Part shown: in pieces, positions 34,649-46,908 of the stretch
Numbering within the stretch: position 1 is the first letter of the stretch
Layout: the number at the start of each line of letters is the position of its first letter
Assembly: GCA_028554755.1 (NCBI GenBank)
Contig: JAPTOF010000003.1
Span: 10,549,501 to 10,613,500, forward strand
DNA: 64,000 nt
Direction: 5' to 3'
Source of the DNA: Cordia subcordata
Taxonomy: Eukaryota; Streptophyta; Magnoliopsida; Boraginales; Cordiaceae
Translations under genes and position numbers: made by a program
The notes under the pieces: model-generated
The model's input: only the letters and a program-made list of their open reading frames with translations
Told to the model about the DNA's origin: nothing
Databases searched by the model: none

Positions 34649-36241
34649 TTTTCTGGATATACAACAATATAATCATAATTATTTTATGAGTATGGAATTG
34701 ATGCATGTATAATATGTATGCTATCTTTGGAAATAAAACATACAAGTACTTCTACATCATTTGCCTTTGAGTAGATTAACCCTTAAACTACTCGATGTAA
34801 CAGTGTCTCAACGTCCTCATAAGAACTCTACCGATGTGATAGCCAAACTTATGAACGTTAAGTTAAGTGCCACCACTTATTTGAATTGACAATTATCTGG
34901 TTATGTTCCAATTTGAATAATTCAATCACTGTTTCATTTGGCTTCTTAAATCCGATAACGAACTCTATTGATGGGATAGCTAAACCTACCAATTAAGTTG
35001 AGTGTATACCCATTCCTTATCTTCATTCGCCATAACATTCTTGATTTAAGGCCTCCGACGGGTGGTGACTTTAATCAATGTTGTATGAGGCGATCTTCAG
35101 TGAAGAATTCTACTGATAGGATGACCAAACTCACTAACACCCTTTTTGAATAAACATTTTAAATTCACCATGCTAAATCTTAATAAAGTGTCACCCTCCG
35201 ATGGAGAAGTTAATGACATTTACCATTAGCATGAATCGAATATGGAAAGCGGTAGGGTATTTCCAGTCCCCTCTCCCACTCAATATTTTGACATAAGGGA
35301 TTTCTCTATTTTTGGTATTCTCACTTTTTGTTTTAGATCTAAACCTACTTTGGATTTGCGAAACACTTTGGTTTTTGTGAATTCCCTTTGTATTACTAAA
35401 ACATTGCAATACCGTAATAGATTACTTATCTAAATCTGGGTGTATGGACCCTTAGGTTGTCATGTTTTAAATCTCAAGTTAAGTTTTTCATTTTTGTCAT
35501 GAAATTGCATGGCATCTTTAGACATGGTTGCTTACAATTATCTTGTCTAAGCCAATCTCTTTTAAATAAACTTAACTATCTCTGAAAAATTAACACATAG
35601 GATTGGCCAATTTTAAAAACCTAATGAGTAGGCATATTTCTAGGTGGTGATCATATTTATGCTTATGCAGATATGTTAAAACATATGTCAATGCATTATA
35701 AACATCCACCAAAATGCGTTAAAAATCCCTCTTTGATGGCTCCTTGCAATCTTTAACAAAATAGCACACTTAATAGCTTTTTCTGCCTCAGCCTGTCATC
35801 CGTCAATAGGAGCCAGTCAACTGAGCCGGTCGACCGGCAAGCTTACCCGACAAAGTGTTCCTCCATGCTATTTTCTTATTTTTCTCCTTGCTCTTTAAAG
35901 ATTATAATAATACACTTTGCTATAGCTAATACAACCTTCATAAAGAAACATTACAAGGATATCAAAATATCCTATGCTTCTTTTAAATGAAAATACAAGC
36001 AATAACCATGAATATTTATACATGAAATTGCCTATGGCCAAGCTTTGTTGGCCGTACACAAAAATCTATCATGCATACATACGAACCATCAAGGGGATTT
36101 TATGTTACCTGTACATACAAGCATAAAACCACAAGTATATGCAACACAAGATTTCCTAATCTTGCCAATCACGAGATGACTAGCATATTTATGCAAATAC
36201 AATATTCTTGCATAGTCTAAGCATGATGTGTGTAAGCCTAA
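34649..36241 (-). other. copia untranslated leader (copy A)
   Basis: It contains no gene. It has the three leader repeats (about 34825-34855, 34970-34990, 35110-35135), and an exact GCCGGTCGACCGGC at 35825-35838, about 400 nt downstream of the primer site. Confidence 0.75.
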
Positions 36242-36253
36242 GCTCTAATACCA
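36242..36253 (-). other. Primer-binding site of copia A
   Basis: On the minus strand it reads TGGTATTAGAGC, one C-to-T change from the usual tRNA-Met site, two bases from the LTR. Confidence 0.8.
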
Positions 36254-36255
36254 CT

Positions 36256-38160
36256 TGTAGGATAGATAATATTATATATGGTCTATCCTTGTCCATATTT
36301 TCAAAAGTACTATCAACAAAACATGCTAGGAAAATAAAATAACCACATAACATACATAAGAACATGCTTAAGAACATAACTAGTATTTGCAAAATATGTA
36401 AAACTAACCTCTTGAAGTGTGGGGCCTTGCATGAAGCTAAAACCATCACGAGCTTTGATCCCACTTACGAACAAGGCCGTCAAAAAAAAATTTTACTATA
36501 AGGGTGTCGCAATATGCAACTCCCTAGTCTTCTTCCTTATGGATAAAGAGACTTTTCTTGAGAGAATAGCCTCTTGTGTTGGAAAAAGCAAAGTAATATG
36601 CTCTTGAAAATCTAGAGCAAAAAAACCATGCAATAAGTGTGCACTATGTGTTGTAATATTCTTTTGCCAAAATGGAAGAGATCAACTACAAAATTTTTGG
36701 ATGCTAGAAATGGTTCAAGGTCTTGCCTATCTACAGAAAAAGTTTGGCACCTAAACCTTGTGAGCTTTCCATGTGGGAAACTTTTTCCTAGTAGTAAATG
36801 TTTGCCATATGTTATGGAAGTTGCTTGTACAATTTGAATTCTTCATGGAAGTTGCTTGTGCAATTTGAATTCTTCATGTAGTAACTTTCTAGCACATGTC
36901 TTGAAAGATTGGGCCAAGCCCGTAATCCAAGCCCAACACATAGTCCATAATCCATGTGGAGGCCCAAGCCCGATAAGAAACCTTCCAAGCCCAATTAGGT
37001 TATCTTGGACTCTAAAGAAGGCCCAAATCCAATTCCAAGCTTTTGCCTAATAAGACTACTACCACAATATGGAATTTGCTCTTTCAAGATTACTTTCTCA
37101 AAGTCATTTCAACTAGGGAAAGGACAAAGAAGACACAATTAACCTTGGCTTCCAAAAATAAAAAAAAAAATGTCCTTGCCCAATCTAGGCTACATAATAA
37201 TTATTTCTAACTCCGATCTATTCCACCATAAGATCAAAGTTGCACTCCAAGAATAATTGCTATTACCCAAAAGCTTATCACAAAAGAATGTGAACTTTGT
37301 CGTTGGCCTACTAAATAACCGACCATAATGCCCTCTATGTATACCCACAGCTAAGACCGGTCCTTTGGCCTATGTACTATCACCTCCTTAGTTGTATCTT
37401 TTTCCGTTGGGTTTCTTGTCCTATTCCCAACCATCCTTGGTCGTGGGATCTCTTGATATCGAGGGCGACCCTCAAGCCATATGACCGATACACCCATAAA
37501 GGTAGTATCACTAGATCTAGATTTGGATGATAAATATGGACAATCCCTAAGGGGGCACATAGATTCCATATTGCATGTGCATGTTTCAATTAATTAGAAC
37601 TTAGAATTTAATACACAGGCTATTGATCCTAATAAAGTAAGATCTCACCTACAGTGAATCAAGTACCAAATCCTAACTTCATTAATTCATCCACATATGC
37701 TCAAGATTAAGAGCAATGATCATTTAGTAGCAGTGAGTATCTTGTTTTCTTTCTCTGATAGTACATCTCTAGAAAACATACTCACAATGGTTCTGTCAAA
37801 TACGTGACACACGTACTATTGAGACAAATCTGAAAAGTCCTCTAATGACGTAGGTAGATCATCCTCAATGAGGAGACTTGATCAATATAACCTTATCCCG
37901 ATAGAGTGCCCAACACTACCATTCGGTTATGGACTCAATTTATGATGTGACTAAATCTAGACTCAAACCTATTGTGCGTCCAGACTCACTGCGTACCCAA
38001 GTCATTAGTTCAAGTCAAGGGACCTTTATATATACATCAATAAAACATACTAGAGATAACATGTATGGAACTCATAATGCCATTTAACAAAATGATTATA
38101 CATTGTTTAACATCCAAAATATTATATACTAGTGAGCTTTAGGGCATACTAATCCTAACA
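36256..38160 (-). repeat. copia 5' LTR (copy A), complete, 1905 bp
   Basis: It has TG...CA termini: TGTTAGGATTAG at 38160 and ATCCTACA at 36256. Two 31-bp units lie at 36816-36846 and 36847-36877. The TATA box seen in LTRs B, E and J is mutated here (near 36727-36735). The plus-strand sequence after 38160 is family X coding sequence. Confidence 0.9.
36816..36877 (-). repeat. Two tandem 31-bp units in copia LTR A
   Basis: They are the same unit as the three copies at 14788-14880, with three or fewer changes. Copy number therefore varies between LTRs of one family. Confidence 0.9.
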
Positions 38161-39891
38161 GCAATCCATGTGGAAGCCAAGCTTATGATTTCGATACTTG
38201 CCCTACATTCTACCCTTATCGCCGATTGGATGCTATGCCCTATGCCCCTAGCAATCATATGCCCATGCATACGTCTTCATCCTGTTATCATGATTCTAGG
38301 GAGCAATATCATGTATCTTTATATTGGGGTCAAGATGACTCTTCATATTTTCTACCTCATTGCTTTGAAAGTCCATCTCCTGCACCGTCATTTCCTACCC
38401 AAACTTCCTCCGAGTTTTATAATGGTTGTGCTTATGGTGACCTCAATCAAGATATTTACCATTTTTACTCAGTTAAACCCTCTTCTGTAATGTCTTCACT
38501 CTCAGAGCAATTAGATCTAATGCTTCTCCTCTAATCTAATCAAGAGAAACTGGAGAGTTTTAAGCAAGAATCCAAATCTCTAGGAGAGTACTTGAAGAGA
38601 ATGGCAGAGAGTATGCAACTCATTAGTGAGGCTTTTGAGATACCCTTAGAGCGAGTTGAAGGGATAGAGATAAGACCTGACAATGAAGTGACTAGGGGTG
38701 AAAAAGATGATACGATGGAGAGACAATTAGAAAGAGAGATTGATGGAGAGTTCACATCATGTAGTGAGGATGGGGATGAGCTTGATGATAATTTGGTCCT
38801 TAATAACTCTTATGGATATGTTTTAGAGCAAATGGTACCTTATCCTTCTAAACTTTCAATGCCTTCTATTAAGTCTCGTGAGCCTTTTCTTTCTCCTCAT
38901 CCTACACATTCCACATACTTAGAGGTTGAGTCTCATGATCATAGCACTCATTTGCATTTTGAGTCCTTATTAAGAAAGTCTAGGGTACACACCTCCCTAG
39001 AGCATTCATGTTTGCATGACCCGGAATCTTTTGAGTTCCTATTGCCCCCTCCATATGTGTTTACCCTATATAAAAAGCATGATGGTGAGATGACACCCAC
39101 TAGTGATGAATGTGTTGTTGAATATAAAAAGACTCTAGCTAGTGAAGGTTTAAAGTCCTCCATTAGGGAAAACAAGACATTAATTTAAGAGGTTTTAGAT
39201 GATAAGTCTCTTGGAGTTAAGAATCATGATGTTGAAGAGAATAGCAACTCTAAGATGACACATAAAAAAGAAATTAGTGTGCTTGGAAGAATGATCTATG
39301 GGTCTTTTTGGATGTTTGATGAATCATTGATGGAAATAGAGCCCATTAAGATTGAATCCACCCCTAATGAGGAGTTAGAATGACGTAGGCTTGAACATGT
39401 TTTATCTTGTGGAGAAGAAGAATGTAGTACTTCATCGACCCTTATCCTTGCGCTTCCTTCTCTGAGAGTTGTTCCCACTCCCCTTTCCTATTCGACGAGT
39501 CTCCTTCTTTGGAGCTCACGTTTGTGCCTTCTAGTTTAGAAAACTTTCATCTAGGGTTAGAAAGCACATTTCTCATGTTGCATGCATTAGACCTATCTTT
39601 GACCCATGGGGAAGGTGTATTCCTAGCCCTTCATTATGAGAAGAAGGTAATGGGGTGGTTAGTTAGAGAACAAGCAGGGCATGATCTTCTATGCTTATGC
39701 ATGGCACCTTCCACACTTGCGCACACATTTTCATTTGATATTTTAGGGTGTAATCTTGAAAAGGGGTGCATTGTGTATTCATTACCCCATCATATAGTGC
39801 ATGACCCTTTTCCTTCTACTATTTGTGCACGGTTGAATATCTGGAAATTTGTGCCTCGCAATTTTAAACATGTATTGCTCTAACATTAGTG
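38161..39891 (+). pseudogene. Family X protein, most of it (X3)
   Basis: It equals X1 23159-24887. The second knuckle's histidine is tyrosine (CGSQAYDFDTC). Frames 38226-38534 and 38592-39188 are in phase and separated by TAA at 38532. TAA at 39186, TGA at 39378 and a frameshift near 39490 follow. The C-terminal block 39509-39883 (HGEGVFLALHYEKKVMGWLV) is as well conserved with X1 as the middle. No RT or integrase appears. Confidence 0.75.
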
Positions 39892-41017
39892 GCCGCCTGG
39901 AGGCATTAAATCCAGCGTTGCTAAGAGGTACCCTAGACATGTTTATATTTCATTTGCTTTCCATGCATTTCCTTTTCTTTTATTTGCTTTTAGTATTATC
40001 GTTCTTTGATTTCCATTTTCTTTGCATTTGCTTTCTTTTTTATTCACCCTCCCAAGTGTTGATCCTTACTTCTATCATTTCCCATTCTTCATACACCTTA
40101 TTTTTCATTTGATGATGCCAGTGCAAGTTCACATGGCAATGCCACTAATCATGTGCTTTGAGCGTTTATGATTTGTTAATAGATAGGGATTAGTAGCTAA
40201 ATGATTATCCATTGGCATTAAAGAGCTTCAAAGAACACAAGGTTGTACCTATCCTTTCTCCACTTGTTCCCTATTTATCTACCCCGTCCCTACCACCCGT
40301 ACTTGCTTTGTGTTGCTAATTTGCTTGTTGAGTGATATTGTCCTATTTGCTTGAGGATAAGCAAAGTTTAGGTTTGGAGGTATGGGAGTTTGGTTTTATT
40401 GTTTTATGATTTGGTTAGGGTAGATGTGCATTTTGTACTTAAAATGGTGAAAATTTTTCGATTTTGATGCATGTAAAGTTGTTTATTTCTTGGTTGATCA
40501 TTGTGTTGGCTATTGTCGTTGACTTAATTGATTAATGAATATGATTTGCATCGTGGGGAGTAAATAGAGTGGATTGAAAATCGGGTCTTGGAGGGGATGC
40601 CCTTGGAAGTTGTGGGGAGTGAGGACCTTTAAGAATGACCCTTGCAGCCACCCCATAGCTTGCTAGGAAAGAATTGAAAAAGTGTTGTTGATGTAAGTGC
40701 CCTTCCTTGATTGGTTTTTTTTTATGTGCCAAAACCATTCTTTTTCTTTTCTTTTTGTGTGAATACAATACAAAGCATGAAAAATCCAAAAAAATTTGAA
40801 AAAGGCAAAAAAAAGTGCAAAAGTATAAAAAAAAGGGGAGAAAGAGGAAAAAGCCAAAGGCATCAAAAAGTTTTGTGAATAAGTGCATAAGTGACACAAT
40901 GTCGACTTAGCACAAGCTATCCTCTACATAGATATGCGATAAGGCTTTTTATAAGCAATTGTGTAAGTATATATTCTTTCTTCTTGCCTTTAAGGCTTTA
41001 TGGATGTTAGGGAGGCC
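39892..41017 (+). other. Family X 3' untranslated region (X3)
   Basis: It is collinear with X1 24888-27345 but without solo LTR W; the empty site is at about 40147. The internal purine tract is at 40371-40390 (AGGTTTGGAGGTATGGGAG). Open frames on the minus strand here are A/T-rich artefacts. No gene is seen. Confidence 0.7.
41013..41017 (+). other. Target-site duplication AGGCC, left copy (Y insertion)
   Basis: AGGCC here and at 63308-63312 flank Y's TG...CA ends. X1 has the empty site GGGAGGCCATG at 27334-27345. Confidence 0.85.
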
Positions 41018-41068
41018 TGGTGTATGTCGTTGAGTGCAAGCTCTAAAGACCCGCAAGCGCACAGATCA
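41018..41068 (-). repeat. Y 3' LTR, outer piece before copia B
   Basis: TGGTGTATGTCGTTGAGTGC and following bases equal the first 51 bp of Y's other LTR at 61433. Copia B follows; the LTR resumes at 50404. Confidence 0.85.
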
Positions 41069-42966
41069 TGTAAGATGATATTATTAAGTTTGATGTATCC
41101 TAGTCCATATTTTCAAAAAATTCTACCAAGAAAACATGCTAGGAAAATAAAATAACAACATAACACACACAAGAACATGCTTAAGAACATATAGAATATA
41201 GCTAGTCCTTGCAAAAATATATAAAGCTAACCTTTTGAAGCGTGGGGCCTTTGATGAAGCTAAAACCGTCAGAGCTTTGTTCTCATTCACGAACAATGCC
41301 GCCAAAAATTTCACTATAAGGGTGTCACAATAGGCAACTCTCTAGTCTTCTTCCCTATGATTAAAGAGACTTATCTTGAGAGAATAGCCTCTTGTGTGGG
41401 AAGAAGCAAAGTAATATGCTCTTGAAAAACTAGAGCAAAAATCGCACAATAAGTGTGTACTTATGTGTTGTAGTATTTTCTTGCCAAAAAAGAATAAATC
41501 AACTACAAAGTGGATTGTATGAAAGGTGTAAGGTCTTGTCTATTTATAGAGAGAACCTTGGCACCCAAAATTGCTAATCTTTCAATGTGGGAGAAAATTT
41601 CATGTGGTATTTTTCCTTTATGTAACTTGTCAATCTTGTCTTGGAAGACTTGTACAAGTTGTCCAGTTGTTTTTGCAACATTTTGCAAGATGTCCCCTTG
41701 TCTTGGAAGACTTAGGCCAAGCCCATTATCTAAGTCCAACACATAGTCAATAATCCATGTGGAGGCCCAAGCCCAATAAGAAATCATCCTAGCCCAATTA
41801 CGTTATCTTGGACTCTAAAGAAATCCCAAACCCAAATCCAAGCTTTGGCCCAAAAAGGCTACTACCACAATATGGAATTTGCTCTTTCAAGATTACTCTC
41901 TCAAAGTCATTTCAACTAGGGAAGGGACCAAAAAGACAAAATTAACCTTGGCTTCCAAAAATAATAAAAAATGTCCTTGCCTGATCTAGGCGACATAATA
42001 ATTATTTTTTAACTCCGATCTTTTCCACTATAAGATCAAAGTTGCACTCCAAGAATAATTGCTATTACCCAGAAGCTTATCATAAAAGAATGTGAACTTT
42101 GTCTCTGGCCTACTAAATAACAAGCCATAATGCCCTTCTATGTATACCTACAGCTAAGATTGGTCCTTTGGCCTGTGTACTATCACCTTCTTAGCTGTAT
42201 CTTTGTCCGTTGGGTTTGTTGTCTTATTGTTAACCATCCTTGGTCATGAAATTTCTTCATCTCGGATGCAACCCTCAAGCCATATGACTGACACACCTAT
42301 AAAGATAGTATCACTAGATCTAGATTCGAATGATAAATTTGGAAAATCCCAAAGGGGGCACATAAATTCCATTTTGCATATACATGTTCCAATTAATTAG
42401 AAATTAGCACTCAATGCACAAGGCTGTTGAACTTAATCAAGTAAGATCTCACCTGTAGTGAATCAAAGTACCAAACCCTAACTTCATTAGTTCATCGACA
42501 TATATTCAAGATTAAAAGCAATGATCATTTAGTAGCAGTGAGTGTCTTGTTTTCTTTCTTTGATAGTACGTCTCTAGAAAACATACTCACGATGGTCCTA
42601 TCCAATACGTGACACACGTACTATTGAGAAAAATTCAGAAAGTCCTCCAATGACCTAGGTAGATCACCATCAATGAGGAGACTTGCTCAATATAACATTA
42701 TCCCGGTAGAGTGCCCAACACTACGATTCAATTACGAACTCAATTTATGACGTGACTCAATCTAGACTTGGACCTACTATACGTCCAGCCTCACTGCGCG
42801 CCTAAGTCATTAGTTCAAGTCAAGGGGCCTTTACACATGCATCAATAAATCATAACAAAGATAATATGTAAGAAACTCATAATGCCATATAACAAAAATG
42901 ATTATACATTGTTTAGCATTCAAAATGTCATTTACAAGTGAGCTTTAGGGCATACTAATCCTAACA
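41069..42966 (-). repeat. copia B 3' LTR, 1898 bp
   Basis: The termini are TG...CA on the minus strand. TATAAATA lies at 41548-41541. The polypurine tract adjoins at 42967-42980. Confidence 0.9.
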
Positions 42967-42980
42967 ATCTCCCACTTGCA

Positions 42981-44540
42981 CTAAAGATCACTTCTGCACA
43001 ACCTAATACCCATGGACTCTAAATGTGTAGTGAAAATTTTCTCTAGAAGAGTCTTTGTTAATGGGTCTGCCAGGTTTTTTGGCTGAAGCTATCTTTTCAA
43101 CTGCCACATCTCCTCTTTGGATAAACTCATGGATCAAATGATATTTTTGTTCAATGTGTTTACCCTTTTTGTGATTCCCGGTCTCTTTGCACTATGAAAC
43201 AGCACCGTTGTTGTTGCAATACAACGTTATCAGTCTATTAGTTGCTGGCACAACTTCTAGGGCTAGAAGGAACTTTCTTAGCCATACTGCCTCTTTTGCA
43301 GCCTCTGATGCTGCTACATACTCGGCCTCCATGGTAGAGTCGGCAGTACAATTTTGCTTCACACTTCTCCATGAAATAGCTCCTCCTGATAGAGTAAAAA
43401 CATATCCAGAAGTAGACTTCCTGGAATTTCTGTTGGTCTGAAAATTCGACTTTGTATAAGCTAATGGCGTTAGAACATTTGCACGGTATTCTGGCATATA
43501 ATCCTTAGTTCCTTGCAGGAATTTGAATATATGCTTAACCAAGACCCAATGTGCTGGTCTAGGGTTTGACTAATATCTACTAACCATACCAACAGCAAAG
43601 CATATATTTGGTCTAGTACATAACATGGCATACATGAGGCTTCCGACCGCCGAAGCATAAGGAATTCGCTTAATGCTCTCTATTTCCTCAGGTGTTTTAG
43701 GACATTGATCACGAGATAGATAAACTCCATGTCTAGAAGGTAATGAAGCCTTCTTAGAGTTTTGCATGTTAAACCTAACCAATATCTTCTCAATAAATAA
43801 AGCTTGAGATAGGGCTAGCCTTCTGTTCTTACGATCTCGCAAAAGCTTGATACCTAGAACATAACTAGCTTCTCCTAAATCCTTCATTTGAAATTGAGTA
43901 GAAAGCCAAACCTTGATGGATGATAATATCCCCACATCATTTCCAATTACTAGGATATCATCCACATACAGAACCAAAAAAGCTACAACATTTCCATTAC
44001 GCCTCTTATATATGCAAGGTTCATCAATATTTTGATCAAAACCATAAGATTTAATTGCCCAATCAAATTTGATGTTCCATGCTCTAGATGCCTACTTTAG
44101 TCCATAAATAGACTTTTTTAACTTACAAACCAAATGTTCCTGGCCTTTAGCAACATATCCATATGGTTATGTCATATAAATGGTCTCGTCAAACTCTCCA
44201 TTAAGAAAAGCTGTCTTCATGTCCATTTGCCATATCTTATAGTCATAATGACATGCGATGGCAAGAAGTATCCTGATGGATTTAAGCATGCCTACTGGTG
44301 AGAAAGATTTCTCATAATCGATCCCTTCTTTCTGAGTGTAACCTTTCGCCACCAACCTTGCTTTAAAGGTTTCAACTTTTCCATCAACTCCTCTTTTCCT
44401 CTTGTAGACCCATTTGCACCCTATAGCTTTTACCCCTTCAGGTGCAACTACAAGATCCCAGACTTTGTTAGAATACATAGATTCTAACTCTGAATCCATT
44501 GCCTTATGCCATTAGTCGGTGTCTATGTCGGAAACTGCTT
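42981..44540 (-). pseudogene. pol: copia RT and RNase H (copy B, broken)
   Basis: RT 44499-43570: GCKWVYKRKRGVDGKVETFK, EGIDYEKSFSPVGMLKS, QMDMKTAFLNGEFDE, catalytic YVDDILVIGND near 43960, and MKDLGEASYVLGIKL. RNase H 43560-42981: [33 protein letters not shown], and LYCNNNGAV, where the aspartate of the usual C-D-N-N is asparagine. Stops lie near 44168, 44097, 43571 and 43195. The frame ends in SDL, 15 nt before the LTR. Confidence 0.85.
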
Positions 44541-45560
44541 CATCATAACTTGTGGGATCCAACGCCTAATTCTCTGAAGAAGTCTGAAAGGACTCTCCAT
44601 AGTATCTATCAGGAGGCCTGGATATCTTCCCACTACAATGATGCTCTGATATATTAGGTGTAATATGCTGTTCTTTTCCATTCACAGTTACTACAGGTGT
44701 TACTGGAGATTCTTGCGAAATCTTATCTAGAACAACTTCAGGATCTGGTGTTTTCTGGACCATTTCATCATTATCTAAGTATCTAGCATGAGTGCTTATA
44801 AACACCTTTTGCTCCTTAGGATTATAAAAGATCCCACCTCTGGTTCCCTTAGGATATCCAATGAAATAGCATAACTCGAATCTTGGTTCCAATTTTGAAG
44901 CATTACTATTAAATACATAAGCTGGACAGCCCCAAATGTGGAGATGATTTAAACTAGGCTTACGCCCAGTCCACATTTCTTGAGGTGTCCTAGGAACTGA
45001 TTTAGATGATACCAAGTTCAAGATGTATACTGGTGTTTCAAGGGCATACCCTAAAAAATATAAAGGTAATGATGCATGACTCATCATTGACCTAACCATA
45101 TCTAATAGGGTACGATTTCTTCTCTCTGCTACACCATTTTGCTGAGGATTCCCTAGTGTAGTCAACTGAGACACTATCCCTTCTTGTGTAAGATAGTCTC
45201 TGAACTTACCCGAGAGGTATTCGCCACCTCGATTAGACCGAAGGGCTTTGATATGTTTATCTAATTTTCACTCTGCCTCAGCTTTGAACTCTTTGAATTT
45301 CTCAAAGGATTCAGACTTGCGTCGCATCAGATATACATATCCATACCTAGAGTAATCATCAGTAAAAGTAATGAAATACTCATAACCTCCTCGTGTTGGT
45401 TTGCTCATAGGACCACACACATCAGTGTGAACCAATTCCAATACTTCTTTGACCCTTTCTCCTTTAGAAGAAAATGACAGTTTAATCATCTTTCCTTTGA
45501 GGCAAGATTCACATAGAGGCAGAGCTTCGAGATCTAATGAGCTAAGATGCCCATCCTCGA
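44541..45560 (-). pseudogene. copia integrase (copy B, broken)
   Basis: Zinc-binding LWHLCLGHISLKRIQRLVED and CESCLKGKM, then the first aspartate in VLELVHTDVCGPMSKP, all in the frame that ends near 45268. The second aspartate block is near 45230. The glutamate block [12 protein letters not shown] and [15 protein letters not shown] are in 45174-44566. TGA near 45269 separates the two halves. The C-terminal linker with [17 protein letters not shown] is still open. Confidence 0.85.
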
Positions 45561-46125
45561 CTAATCTCTGAATTCGCTTTAGACTAATATGTCCTAAGCA
45601 TAGATGCCAAAGATAAGTATCTTTGGTCGAAGAAACGTTCCTTTTTCGGGAATTAGTTTGTTCTATATTATGCAGTGAGTTTGTAATAGGTTTTATATAG
45701 AACAAGTTATCATGCATGCAACCGAAACAAATAATATTTCCATCTCTACTGATATCAACACCAGAATGGAAATTAATGCAAAAACAATCTAATATTAATT
45801 GTGAAATAGAAATAAGGTTTTTACGTTCATCCGGAACATAATAAACGTTACCAAAAAATAACTTTCTATTACATGGAAAATTTAAGCACATTCCTCCTAC
45901 TGCAATAGCCCATACTTTTGCTCCATTACCTAACCTCAGAGCAAACTCCTCTTTAGCTAGTTCCTTCATTTCCTGAAACCAATGCAAAGAATTGCAAATA
46001 TGGTTAGTGGCTCTAGAGTCTACAAACCAAGAATCAGTAGAATCAACCACTAAGCAGGTTTCAATGTAGAACAAAAGAGGTGTACCTATCTAGCCCCGTG
46101 CCAAGTACTTGGGGCAATCCTTTTT
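45561..46125 (-). pseudogene. copia protease and pre-integrase region (copy B)
   Basis: The protease site reads SWFVDSRATNHICNSLHWF: the aspartate is kept, but the glycine after serine is arginine, which should abolish activity. The glycine-rich and hydrophobic segments that follow (GGMCLNFPCNRKLFFGNVYYV) are typical of this family. TAG codons at 46092-46094 and 46122-46124 cut it from gag. Confidence 0.8.
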
Positions 46126-46908
46126 CTAGTGTCCTTTTTGCCCACATTTAAAGCATTTACCCTTGGACTTTTCACCTGTTAACTGCCTGGGCTGTTCACC
46201 ATTTCTCTTCTTTTTCCCTTGACCACGTTTTGGCTTCCCCTTTTCTTTGAACTTTCTCCCTTTTAGGTTAAGTCCAAAAGTGGATGCTTGAACCATATTT
46301 ATGTGGCCTTTATTTTTCATTATGGCTTCTGTAGCTAGGAGCTCTTTCATTAGTCCCGTCATATCCATGTTCATCTTGCCCATATTATAATTAAGCTTGA
46401 ACTGGGTAAAGGATGACGGTAGAGTATCCAAAATCATGTCTACCTTTGACTGTTCATCTATGTTTGCTCCTAGGATCTCAGCAGTATTGAAGTAATCCAT
46501 CATTTTGAGCATATGCTCTCTGATAGATGCTCCTTCTGCCATCCTTTGATTTATAATTTCTCTAACAGCATCTTGCCTTACAGGCCTGCTCTTATCAACA
46601 AACATATGAGGCAGTGAAGTCATGATTTCTTTTGCAGTTTTCATATGATGATGCTTGCTCTGCAAAATGTCTAACATAGAAGCCATCATATAACACTTGG
46701 CCATACTACTAGCTTTTTGCCGTTTTGCCTCAGCATCTTTCTGGGCTTCAGAAGATTTAGCCCTCACAATAGGACAAGGAGTTGTTAGGACATACTTGTA
46801 CTCTTCTGCGGTGAGTACTATGTCCAAGCTTCATTCCCAGTCCACAAAATTCGGTCCAGTGAGCTTGTGCTCTTTAAGAATTGTAGCTAGTGGACTGAAC
46901 GAATACAT
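46126..46908 (-). pseudogene. gag: copia gag (copy B, broken)
   Basis: The ATG is at 46908-46906 (MYSFSPLATILKEHKLTG). TGA at 46833-46831 stops the frame after 25 codons, at the same codon as in copy E. The rest is open to 46126: capsid-type domain with MMDYFNTAEILGANIDEQSK, basic tail with KRGQGKKKRNGEQ, and the zinc knuckle CFKCGQKGH, whose last cysteine lies after the TAG in KKDC. Confidence 0.85.

Larger units (their letters stand above)
30666..38160 (-). mobile_element. Ty1/copia element copy A, with 3' LTR almost wholly lost
   Basis: On the minus strand: 5' LTR 38160-36256, primer site, leader, gag, protease, integrase, RT, RNase H, polypurine tract, and only ~25 bp of the 3' LTR (30666-30691). 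The right end enters X3 inside the codon for the first cysteine of its second knuckle (38161). The left end is fused to X2 at a different point of X, so the left flank is not the original target. Confidence 0.85.
38161..41017 (+). mobile_element. Family X copy X3, 5' interrupted part
   Basis: It begins inside the second zinc knuckle and runs through the coding region and 3' untranslated region to GGGAGGCC. There Y starts, and X3 resumes at 63308 after a duplicated AGGCC. X3 is more distant from X1 and X2 than they are from each other, so it represents an older subfamily. Confidence 0.85.

Noticed and set aside
38226..38534. Separate small gene encoding a Ser/His/Tyr-rich protein
   Set aside because: It is the family X ORF between two stops; X1 and X2 show it continues on both sides.
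40532..40899. Hydrophobic minus-strand frame that could be an envelope-like membrane protein
   Set aside because: Phe/Leu-rich because it is antisense to an A-rich 3' untranslated region; the equal regions in X1 and Y do not keep the frame. No envelope-like gene is supported.
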